Source: Branchinecta lynchi (Eukaryota > Arthropoda > Branchiopoda > Anostraca > Branchinectidae). Taken from it: a stretch of 64,000 nt of DNA. Shown one piece after another: positions 19,141 to 28,782 of this stretch. Positions within the stretch are counted from its first letter, which is position 1; every line of letters begins with the position of its first letter. The DNA lies in the NCBI GenBank assembly GCA_023053575.1, contig JAKZAP010000021.1, positions 9,052,212 through 9,116,211 of the forward strand, given 5' to 3'. Below the pieces are notes generated by a model, which did not search any database, was not told the DNA's origin, and saw only the letters and a list, made by a program, of their open reading frames with translations. The position numbers were made by a program, and so were the translations under genes.

Positions 19141-20899
19141 TGAAATTCACCGCTCGCGCACGGAATTCTTCTGAAATGGATCTAAATGGAAATTTCGGCT
19201 TGAACAGAAATATTCCTGTTGGCAAACGGAAATTTACAGCACATGAACAGAAAGATAAAGCGGAGTAAAAATAACTTGTTGCGTATGGAAAAGTCCTGTC
19301 TTTGAACGTTTATTTTTGTTTAGTTTAGTTTCCATGCCTATTATGCTCCGGACGAATGTTCGCCTCTCATGCTATTCATACGTAAAACTGGTTTTCTGAA
19401 AGTTGCCGAGATCTTGCTTGAGGTCAATGTCCCAGGAAACAGGCTTAGAACAGGCAAGGCCGTGGATAACTTGTTAAAGGCAGAGCCTAGCTTGACCTTG
19501 ACAGTATTAAGATAGTTTTGAATATTGGAACATTAACAGTAAATAGTACGAGATGCGCTTTAAGGAACTGCATCATCAGTCGCATGTTTCGAGCTTGCCA
19601 TATTTACGTAAGGAGGCGGGCTATTTCTAGTCATTCGGATACGAGCTGGTTTTTTAATCATATTTTGTCAGAATTGTCAAATTTCAGCTTCCAAGCTGAA
19701 TTTTCTGAATTTCAGCTCCTTAACACGACCTGTTATGTACCAATCTCTCGATTCAAGTACAATGAGCTTGTAACGTACCTTTTCAAGAATCTGTCAGTTT
19801 CATGCAAAGATACTTTTTATTTTAACAGAAAATAATTTGATGATAAGAATTTTCCTCCAGTGCGACGTTTAAAATAAACCGACTTCGTCAGCAATGAGAG
19901 AAGATGTAATGACGGTCCTGATTATTGAAAACAAGTCATTTTATTTGTCGTGTTATTGTAAGTTCAGAACAAGTCTGATCTGTTTCAAGTTTTTTTCTCG
20001 GATGATCAGTAGTTCTTTTTCGGAAAGGGTCGAATTTCTAGCTAAATGTCTCAAGGAGAATGTCTCCGTGCTAAGTGGCCCTTGCTTTTATTTGGGATCC
20101 GAAAAGACGTTCTGATCATACAGAATTCCACAAAATGCGGCGCCATTCGTAATAGGCTCTATTTACTGGAAGGTCGCTTCGTGTCATTCGGGTTTTAGGC
20201 TCGGAATTCGCGGCTTGGGGCACATACAAAGCTAGGTTTCGTTTGGGGAATCGCTTTCGTCTTGCACGGATCGCTCATAGCTTACTTACAAAATTTCGCC
20301 TGGGGCGCTGACTTTCATTCTGTCTGATATACAGTCATCAGAAACTGTTGCCGGTCGGGCTATTGCGGAAGTGGGTTCCTCTTATCAGGAATGACGTTCA
20401 CCTTAACCGCATAATACTAGCTCTAAGGTTTGTCGCTTTAATGTACCTAATGTTCAGTCGTATATTTTGATGTAATCACCGCCCCTGAGCTCGGAGATAC
20501 GACTAAGCTTCTTCAGTCTTCGCTTACAGGCTGCTTACAGGTAACACGAGTTTTATCATTCCATATGCAACGAAAAGCTGAAACGGGCGGTAGGGCGTCG
20601 GCAGACACCCTGCCATCCCCCCTCGAGTTGAAGAGTTGCTGTAACACGTCACGTTGTCCAGGCAACGTAGATCCAGTTTGCTTTGTGAACAAAGTAAACA
20701 AAATATTCAACTGTTTATCTAAGCGCAGGACAGTGAATAAGTTTTCACCATTCAGTCCGCTATTTCAGTTCCATTCTAAATTATGCCCACTCGCCAGTTT
20801 GTAACTCAACCAATGGCTCTTGGGCATTCGAATCCATGTGAACGCGGATTCATATTCAGTTATTTGGAAAAAAGATCAACTCACATTCAGATCGGTCCA

Positions 20900-21165
20900 T
20901 CTCTGCAAATATTTCTATCTCAAAAACGACTGTTTTCAACAACAAAAATTTCAAAACATTTTGAAAAAAATCGGCCGATTTTCAGAAAAATCCACTGATT
21001 TTCAGAAAAAACGACTATTTCGACGAAAAATCGACCAATTTTCAGAAAAACCGACTGTTTTCATGAAAAAAATCAACTGTTTTGACAAAAAATCGTGGCG
21101 CTTCGCAGCGACTCGGCTAATTTTTTACCGACTGGCCGACAGCATCGGGGGGGGGGGGGGGGGGG
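20900..21165. repeat. GACTGTTTT / GATTTTCAGAAAAA repeat, copy 2, ending in a G-tract
   Basis: Same words as at 9550, followed by GGCGCTTCGCAGCGACTCGG, ACCGACTGGCCGACA and a run of about 20 G. The same succession (repeat, GCGCTTCGCGC, G-tract) is found at 41090-41310, where it lies in a MITE with target duplication. Confidence 0.65.
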
Positions 21166-21399
21166 AGGGTATAGTTTCTTAATGGTACCTTTCCAATTCT
21201 ACCTCAGAGGCTAAATACACAACCAAGATAGCCTAAAATTTAGTGAAGTGTTCAAAGAAGCAGACCTCTTGGCTCTCTGTTCCAAACTGGCCTAAATTAC
21301 ATTAACATTTCACACGCTGAAAAAGCCGTTGTATATCCGCAGTGTTGACATTTCTGCACATTTGATTCAATACTCTAACAACAAGCATTACTAGCTCTC

Positions 21400-22020
21400 T
21401 ATCGATTCTGGTATTGATGCCCACATTGTTCGTCTTCTAGCCTATTGGTATGCAGCTTCGGTGATACTTTTTAAGGGTTTTCAAGGACAAATCTGCAGGG
21501 ATGAGATTAGGATTAGAAAAGGAGTTAAGCAGGAATCCCCGCTAAGTCCTGTTAATTTCAATACAGCTATTTATAATGCAACTCGTCGTATCAAAGGTTC
21601 ATTTCGATTGATAATGTGGATCTGTCGTTTATTTTTTATGCTGACGATTTACTGCTCCTCAGCATTGACATTTCGTCTCTTGAGAGGAATGTTGCTATGC
21701 TAACTGAAGGTTACGGAAAAGTTGGTCTAACGGTTAACCGATCAAAGACAGAGCTTGTTGTTTATTCGTCTATATGTGTGCCTGATACTAGTTTGCGTGT
21801 TGGATCTACCGTTATACCTCCAGGAGCACTGACTCCATTTGAGTTCAAAAAATAACTCTAAAGAGTAATGCACGAACTTTCAAAAAGTGACAAACAGTCA
21901 AATCGCAGCTACATCAGCTCTGAGAATACGAACATCCCTACTGAAACTCAACCAGTAGTTAACGAGCACTGGCTCTCATATGATCCTCGCACCTCGATGC
22001 GTGCATCGCATCTTAAGCCT
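21400..22020 (+). pseudogene. LINE reverse-transcriptase fragment, left part, interrupted by a MITE
   Basis: RIRKGVKQESPLSPVNFNTAIYN matches the RT motif 'GV-QG-PLSP-LFN'. After a frameshift near 21612, YADDLLLLSIDISSLERNV supplies motif C, and LTVNRSKTELVVYS follows. Sequence similar to the next RT/thumb region continues to about 22020, where a 3-bp-TSD element and its flanking repeat intervene. The likely remainder lies at 22545-22900. Confidence 0.75.
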
Positions 22021-22120
22021 TGCTAGAATTTTCTACATCCGCCACTGCACACATGTACAATTTTTTGAAGCGAGCTGGGCGGCGGTGTGACGGAGGCCCG
22101 TTTTTGATGCATGGGAAGAA
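22005..22120 (+). repeat. Flank of MITE copy 1 that is repeated inverted at 23454-23572
   Basis: CATCTTAAGCCTTGCTAGAA, CCGCCACTGCACACATGTAC and GATGCATGGGAAGAATAG recur as the reverse complement immediately next to the inverted MITE copy at 23048-23453. The duplicated unit is therefore larger than the MITE and includes its outside flank. Confidence 0.85.
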
Positions 22121-22536
22121 TAGAGGCGTATTCTCGCGGTTCCCCGAGGACTCCACTGGAGGAGTCCCCGCGTTTTTGTTTGTCCCGGGGACTCACTCCC
22201 CGTTTTCTCACGAGTCCCCACGGACGGGGAAAGCTCCGATTATCATCACCATCATCAGAAAGGCCTCCCTTTCAGATTCGGAGTGGAATCAGTTTTTGCT
22301 GGTTTTAGTGCAATATAAAATTAATTAAAAGCGATCAGAATAAATAAAACCAAGAATAAAACGGATCCAGACTAATTTCGTCAACAGCGTATTTTTGTTT
22401 CGAACAAAATCCATTTTGGAAGCAGTCCCCGTGTTCTCGCTGTTTCTGTACGCGGAGCCCGCGTCGAGTGACTCCCTCTATTCTCACCGTTTACTTCGAT
22501 TCCCCGAGGAGTCCTCGGGGAACGGCGAGAATACGC
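22121..22536. mobile_element. MITE with CCCCGAGGA inverted repeats, 3-bp TSD, copy 1
   Basis: The left terminus AGGCGTATTCTCGCGGTTCC is matched by the inverse right terminus ending ...GCGAGAATACGCCT. TAG flanks both sides. The interior has GGACTCC...GGAGTCC inverted repeats and CCCGGGGACTCACTCCCC. A 3-bp TSD suggests a PIF/Harbinger-type or similar transposase. Copies lie at 23048 (inverted), 24033 and, partially, 63415. Confidence 0.75.
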
Positions 22537-22544
22537 CTTAGATC

Positions 22545-22900
22545 TTTGCGTTACTCTATAGAGTTATTTTGCTCTCAGTTCGGTACGGAACTGATTTTGT
22601 GTCAACTAGAGCCTATTTACGAGACGATACCATTGAAAAAATGCGCCGCGGGTACGGGAGACTTGTTGGTCTTCAAAAGACTGTGAATCGAGCGGTGCTT
22701 GCGCGTCTATTCAGTACTGTTGTATCTCCAATTGTGTTTTATACTGAGCGGCGAAAACCCAGAACTTCGTACTTCAAGTACTGCAAGTTTCTTCTGAGAT
22801 TGCCACTATGGGTCAGAAATTCTTCAGTTTGTAATCGTAATCGCATCATTGACCTCGCACTACGTCTGGAAAAAAATGAAAAAAGAGCTCCAAGATGAGC
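22545..22900 (+). pseudogene. LINE C-terminal fragment, right part
   Basis: Frames here give STRAYLRDDTIEKMRRGYG, RAVLARLFSTVVSPIVFY and SYFKYCKFLLRLPLWVRNS. The last matches the 'FKYAKFLLRLPPWTRN' block also visible in the LINE at 50500. It continues the LINE that starts at 21400. Confidence 0.65.
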
Positions 22901-23047
22901 TGCTAGAAATTTGTGGGATTAACTCGTATTGTCTATGGTGACTTCTTCACCATTTAGACACCATCACCATTTAGATGCTATGTTTATTTACGTATGTGTG
23001 TTATGTTCAGTTCTTTTTTTCTTCTTTTGGTTTTTTCTTATAGACAT

Positions 23048-23453
23048 ATTCTCGCCGTTCCCCGAGGAATCCTCGGGGAATCGAAGGGAAGGGCGAGAAT
23101 AGAGGGAGTGACTCCACGCGGACTCCGCGTCCGGAAAACGACGAGAACACGGGAATGCTTCCAAAAATGAATTTTCTCTAAAAAGAAATATGCAGTTGTC
23201 GAAATTAGTCTGGATCATTTATTTTTGGTTTCGTTTATTCTGATTGTTCTTGATTAATTTTACATTGCACCTACACGATCAAAAACTGATTCCCCTCTGA
23301 ATCTGAAAGGGAGTCCTTTTTGATGATGGTGATGATGATCGGAGCATTCCTCGTCCGTGGGACTCGCGAGAATACGGGGAGTGAGTCCCCGGGACAAACA
23401 AAAACGCGGGGACTCCTCCAGTGGAGTCCTCGGGGAACCGCGAGAATACGCCA
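23048..23453 (-). mobile_element. MITE of the CCCCGAGGA family, copy 2 (inverted)
   Basis: Reverse-complement copy of 22121-22536 at high similarity, with an internal deletion/insertion pattern. The right flank (23454-23572) is also shared with copy 1. A further short fragment (GACAAACAAAAACGCGGGGA ... AACGGCGAGGATACGCC) follows at 23573-23632. Between this and copy 3, 23633-24030 holds no gene I can support. Confidence 0.75.
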
Positions 23454-24032
23454 CTATTCTTCCCATGCATCAAAAACGGGCCTCCGTCACACCACCGCCC
23501 AGCTCGCTTCAGAAAATTGTACATGTGTGCAGTGGCGGATGTGGAAAATTCTAGCAAGGCTTAAGATGGGGACAAACAAAAACGCGGGGACTCCTCAAGT
23601 GGAGTCCTCTGGGAACGGCGAGGATACGCCTTATGTGTTGTTCACGGGCAAAAAAGTTAAATAAAAATAAAGGAAATTAGCCCCCAACGACCTGCCACTA
23701 AGACCGAGTAGACGCAACACTAGTGAAACTATCACTCTTTTTCAAATCCGTTGCTTCACATTCAGGCTCAGCGTCTTTCTGCTGTTCTCTGGCTGTTCTT
23801 CTATGAAACAGCGGTACAAACATGCAAGTCGCTAAATGGCCTGGATGACGTGTTGAGATTTGCGATTGGCGCTTCGTATACATCTGTCAACTTTCACGCA
23901 AACCATCCAGCACTAACCCAGTACCTATCGTGCCTTACAGAGAGCGCTGATTAATCACCGATTACTGTCCAGTGACCACTAGTGTTGCCACCATCAGTAA
24001 AATTTTACCAGATCTAGTAAAAAAAAAAAATC

Positions 24033-24368
24033 TAAGGCATATTCTCCTCGTTCCCCGAGGACTCCACTTGAGGAGTCCCTGCGTTTTTGTTTGTCCCGGG
24101 GACTCACTCCCGTATTCTCGCAAGTACCCACGAACGTGGAATGCTCCGATTATCATCACCATCATCAAAAAGGACTCCCTTACATATTCGGAGGAGAATC
24201 AGGGGAATCAGTTTTTGCTGGTGTTGGTGCATGTAAAATTAATTAAAAAGAATGAGAATAAACAAAACCAAAAAAAAAGTGGATCCAGACTAGTTGTGAC
24301 TCCTTCTATTCTCGCCTTTCCCTTCGATTACCCGAGGAGTCCTCGGGGAATGGCGAGAATACACCTCT
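24033..24368 (+). mobile_element. MITE of the CCCCGAGGA family, copy 3
   Basis: It begins AAGGCATATTCTCCTCGTTC and ends ...GGCGAGAATACACCT, flanked by CTA on both sides (3-bp TSD). It has an internal deletion relative to copy 1. It is inserted into ...CAGATCTAGTAAAA, part of an older repeat that also appears near 40480-40560. Confidence 0.75.
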
Positions 24369-24399
24369 AGTAAATACAGAGGATCTAATAAAATTCATT

Positions 24400-24580
24400 G
24401 TGTTGCGAGAGCAACACTTTGGTTTTGTCCTCGTTTTTTTTTTTTTTTTTTTTTTTTTCCTATGACTCCGATTTCATTTTATTCCTGGTAACTGAGAAGG
24501 GTCTAACCTGTGCGGTTTTTACGGAAAGTGTGGACCTTAGGCCGGATTGATGAATATGACATTACGTTTTGGAAAGCTCC
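24400..24580 (+). repeat. Dispersed repeat, copy 2 (copy 1 at 18975)
   Basis: Same ordered blocks as at 18975, with a T-tract (24437-24460) inserted. From 24580 to 25100 I see no gene. Confidence 0.65.
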
Positions 24581-25159
24581 GTAGAACTCTTGCCTGGGGC
24601 CAATAAGGATGGTTTTTGCTTGTCATCGAGCCAGAGCCTACGGTTTGCGAAGTGAAGTGGAGTTGTATAGCCTATGTCAGAGAGGACTATCTGAAGTTGT
24701 GTAGCGAACCTTTCGTTTCATCAAAAGATGTTTCTGCTTTCGAGTGGAAAGCTCCGTTCTAGCACGCAAGCAGGCAGGCACCAGTTTCAAATTGAAGATG
24801 GACTAAAATCTATAAGTGTTAAATATATGCGGCAGTTACCCGGCCCCATAGCCAACATATCTTCTTTGAGTGATAAATAGAAAAATCTACAGAGACAAAA
24901 AAGTGGCTTTTTCCCACGGGTCCGAAAGTGCTGCCATCTATTGTTTCTGTCCATGTCTGCGACGATTTCAGCTGAGTTTATAGTTTTTTTTTTTTGCACT
25001 TTGGTTTGTGGTAGAGTAACGGTATCAGATGTGCCTCTTAAACTTTAAAAGTTCTCTCATTGCTAAAGAAACTAGAGCTTATCCTTTGCTCCTTTCTAAG
25101 TCGTGACGTTAGAAAGTTGGCCTACGGCAAAAAAGTCAACTTTTGAACTAAGACAGGTA

Positions 25160-26478
25160 GAATTTTTTCGACGGCAATCGATAGCCATTGATGAGCTGAT
25201 CAAAGTATATGTCATCCATTTTTTGGTACAAAAATTCCTTCATGAGATACACCAGTTTGAAAATTTCAAAGGGGTTGACAACTTCATAGTAAGGTACATT
25301 GAAACCAAAAATAGGCGATACCAGTTATGATACATATAGGGGACTTTTAAGCAACAGTCGACTGTTAGCCCATAATCATCTTCGGTAATGAGAGGTTTGC
25401 AGCTTTTGCTAGTTGGTATACCTGTTATTTGTTTCCGGTGAATTCGATGGTAAGAACAATTTGGTTCCCAATGGTAAGATATGCAAGGGACTTGTAAGTA
25501 ATAATCGGCTGTTATGCTACAATCATCTTCTGCGATGATGGGTTTGCAGCTTTTGCTAGCTGGTGTACCCATTATTTGTTTCCGGTTAACTTAATGTATA
25601 TCACGGGAGAGGGACTTGGTAAGTAGGAATCGGTTCACGAGGGGCTAGGAATTTCTGCAAATGGGTGCACACTGTATTCGATTTCTATAAATCTGACGGT
25701 AAGAAAGTTTGTGTCGATGGTCTATCAATGTAACCGAGGATTAACTGTTTACAAAACGGATACAAACGAAAATGTAAAGCAATGAGGTAGTTTCATAATA
25801 ATTAATAGTGTCATCTATGGTATTTTAATCCTGAAAAGTTACGGATAGCTTTCTATTACCAACTAGATTATATAAGATATTGTTCCAAGTTTTCATCCGT
25901 CACGATGTCTACGATTGAAAAGGATAAAGTACAACTGACTGCAAAGTTAATTTAGTCCCTTCTTCCTATATTATTGTGTTGTTGTCTCTACAACGCTGAA
26001 GAATACCTTTTGAACATGTGATTAATTTTTTTAGAACATCCCGTTTAAAAAGCTTATGCTATAATCATCTTCAGCGAAGAGGGGCTTGCAACTTTTGATA
26101 GCTGGTATATCCATTATTTGTTTCCGGTGAATTTGATGTCAATCACGGGAGAGGGACTTGTAAGTAAGAATCGGTTCACGAGGGGCTAGAAATTTTTGAA
26201 AATTGGTGCACATTGTATTCGATTTCTGTACATATGACAGTAAGAAAGTTTGTATCGATGGTCTATCGCTATAACCTAGGATTAACTGTTTACGCAACGG
26301 GTACAAACGATACGGTAATGTAAAACAATAAGGTAATTTTGTAATAATTAATAGTGTCATCTATGGTATTTTAATCCTGAAAAGTTACGGATAGCTTTAT
26401 AATATCAACTAAATTATATAAGATATTGTTCCAAGTTTTCATCCGTCACGATATCTACGATTGAAAAGGATAAAGTTC
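25160..26478 (+). repeat. Degenerate tandem repeat units flanking the palindromic element, left side
   Basis: Units begin CGACGGCAATCGATAGCC and contain CAGCTTTTGCTAG-TGGTATACC, CACGGGAGAGGGACTTG, ATAGTGTCATCTATGGTATT and end ...GATTGAAAAGGATAAAGTTC. One near-full unit and a partial second unit lie here; two more follow at 37074-38680. Open frames across them are repeat-derived. No recognisable protein family. Confidence 0.8.
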
Positions 26479-26484
26479 AACTTC
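26479..26484. repeat. Left 6-bp target-site duplication (AACTTC)
   Basis: AACTTC directly precedes AGTAGTTATCTAGG and is repeated exactly at 37068-37073 after the other terminus. Six bp is the TSD length made by Polinton/Maverick integrases. Confidence 0.93.
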
Positions 26485-26512
26485 AGTAGTTATCTAGGCA
26501 CTTATAAAGCGG

Positions 26513-26615
26513 CATTCTGTATACTGGGGCATTCTGTATACTGGGGCATTCTGTATACTGGGGCATTCTGTATACTGGGGCATTCTGTATACTGGGGTAT
26601 TCTGTATACTGAGGG
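26513..26615 (+). repeat. Subterminal 17-bp tandem repeat, six copies
   Basis: The unit CATTCTGTATACTGGGG repeats six times starting 28 bp inside the terminus; the mirror array at 36957-37039 has five. It is followed by degenerate copies of GACTACGCTCGGTTAG. It could be an origin or transposase-binding array, or a simple VNTR. Confidence 0.85.
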
Positions 26616-26858
26616 ATTCAAGGCGGACTTACTACGCTCGGTTAGGTTAGACTGACTATGCTTGGTTAGGGCGGCCTGACTACGCTCGGTTATATGGGAG
26701 GTCAGGTTACTAAGATGCTAAGGGGTTCCCCATCTCCCCCTTCCCCCCTTCTAGTATATGGTAGTAGGGGATTATCCTTCTGTTATATATTATAGTTAAA
26801 CTAATTAGTGTGATGGTAAGAATATAACTAAACTAGTTGGTACGATGATAAAAAATAT

Positions 26859-27003
26859 GATGGTGATGAAATGTCTGGTTTCCTACGGATCGTTTTCTTT
26901 GTGTCGCTTGGACTTTGCACAGATGGTGATGAAATGTTTGCGTTTGCACCATCTCCTTTGTGTCGCTTGGAATATGGGTTTGCACAGATGGTGATGAAAT
27001 GTC
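26859..27003 (+). promoter_or_regulatory. Direct repeats upstream of the polymerase gene
   Basis: GATGGTGATGAAATGT occurs three times (about 26859, 26921, 26987), and CTTTGTGTCGCTTGGA twice between them, ending about 100 bp before the first ATG at 27108. They are mirrored in the other arm. A promoter role is inferred from position only. Confidence 0.35.
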
Positions 27004-27107
27004 CCCTTTCTGACACTTGCCATAGACAAGCTGTTAATTGGCAAACACCCCAATCCCCGCACCTGGCTTTTGGGAAATATGCTTCAGTTGCCTGAGAAAC
27101 CTCAACT

Positions 27108-28150
27108 ATGGAGGTGAACGAATCTGACGATAGTTTTTGTGAATTTCTCGAAAGTGAGGACGGCCAGAATTATCTGTTAAATACTTTACCACAATATGAA
27201 AGACAGCGTGAAATGGAACAAGACAGTTTTGCTGAGTTCATGGAAACTGAGGAGGGTCAGAATTACATGACAAACATTTTACCGCAATACGACAGAACAA
27301 TGGGAGAAGACGAAGCATGTGACCCGTTTGCCGGAACAGAACTGGATTTAAACAACGTTTCCTATGATGATTGCGATGTAAGTTATTAAAACTAATTAGC
27401 GTTTAAGTTATGCTTTCATAATCGTTCGATCCCTAGGTATGATTTTCACGCGATCGATTCTGACGACACTACACTGATTTCTACGTTTTCCGCGCCGTGT
27501 TATCGCACTACCGACGGGAACTATCTTAGCACTTAGAACTAAGAATTTAAAATATTTAAACTAGTACTAAGATCCATATCGAACCTTTAAAATAGAAGTT
27601 ACCACTAATTAAATTATATCAACCCCTTAAAGTAGAACTTAACACTATTTTAATTATACATAATCCTCAAACTAGAATGGAAAAGTAATTAAATCATATC
27701 CAACCCTTAAAGTAGAACTTAACACTATTCCAAACCGTTACAGAGACATATGTATAAGATTTATAACACGTTTTCATTTCTTTTTAGGATGAAGGGTGTC
27801 TGCTTCGAGTATCGAAACGTATTCGAGAAAAAGAAGAAGAAGTTCAAACAAAGCGGGCCAGGCTAGAACCGCAAGCCTGCAGTACTCCTCTCCCCACCAC
27901 ACCCCAAGAACTGGAAGAGGCGCGATTTTCGCCAATAAACACACCCTCACAACGTACCTTGGATATTTCGGACTGGTCGGATTTCGAGTTTGACGAGGAT
28001 CTGTTCCGACAGGAATGTGAACCCTTAAACCAGACTGGAGGTGGGCTTCTCGCGATTGAAAGTCCTGAAAGACCTGTCTCGTTTGAAGCTCAGCGAATTC
28101 CATCTTCGTTGGATGTTATACCTGAATCTCCAGAACCAGAACCTCTTCCG
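27108..28150 (+). CDS. Exons 1 and 2 of the polymerase gene, left arm: acidic repeat and linker domains
   Basis: Exon 1 (27108-27377, 90 codons) starts at an ATG. It encodes two copies of an acidic motif ending GQNYLLNTLPQY-R / GQNYMTNILPQYDR, each preceded by D-S-F-x-E-F. It ends GAT|gtaagt. Exon 2 begins after ...TTTCTTTTTAG at 27788 in the same phase. It encodes a basic/coiled segment (SKRIREKEEEVQTKRARLEP) and an acidic Pro/Ser-rich linker with DISDWSDFEFDEDLF. It ends CCG|gcaagt, a GC-AG intron donor at 28151. Both introns keep phase 0 into the polymerase exon at 28783. I do not recognise the domain; an N-terminal region upstream of a protein-primed polymerase could include the priming (terminal) protein, but this is speculation. 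Confidence 0.65.
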
Positions 28151-28461
28151 GCAAGTAAAATTTATTTTTAATGTTTTCACCGTTTTCTTCCATTTTATTC
28201 TCCATTCTTGAAACTCGTCACCGGTTCCTTTTCCCTCTTCTTTTTTCAAGCTTTTTCTGTTCCAAATTATTTACGATTCGGTTAATGTATAATTTTTGGT
28301 ATGTTAGCTATGATGATTTGGCAGCAATATTTCGGACGTTCTTGGCAAAGGATTCTCTTCAGATGGTCTCCTGGGTCAACACTGTGGAAAGGAATCAAAC
28401 ATGCAATCGGTTTTTAGTTTTTAGCATTTAAGATTTTTGGTTTTCACTTTCAAATTTTAGC

Positions 28462-28605
28462 ATTTAGGATTTTTCCGTATTTGGGATTTCCATTTTTAGG
28501 ATTTTCAGTATTTGGGATTTCCATTTTTAGGATTTTCTGTATTTGGGATTTCCATTTTTAGGATTTTCCGTATTTGGGATTTCCATTTTAGGGTTTTTAG
28601 TTTTC
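28462..28605 (+). repeat. 30-bp tandem repeat in intron 2 (left arm)
   Basis: Units of GTATTTGGGATTTCCATTTT followed by TAGGATTTTC repeat about five times, then a long T-tract. The acceptor sequence AACTATATCTTTTTTTAGGT is itself duplicated (about 28717 and 28763). The second copy leads into exon 3; the first is a potential cryptic acceptor. Confidence 0.8.
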
Positions 28606-28782
28606 CATCTGTAAATTTAGATTTTAGCATTTAGGAATTTTTTTTTTTTTTTTTTTTTTTTGATATTTTTTTATTTTTTTTTCTTTTTGATTTTTTTTCT
28701 TTTAACAAATTTTAACTATATCTTTTTTTAGGTGTTTTTCTGCTTTTTTCTCTTAACAAATTTTAACTATATCTTTTTTTAG

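Noticed and set aside
26461..26655. Open frame on + strand with repeated Cys/Ile/Leu/Gly/His peptide.
   Set aside because: It is the translation of the 17-bp tandem repeat and starts outside the element; not a gene.
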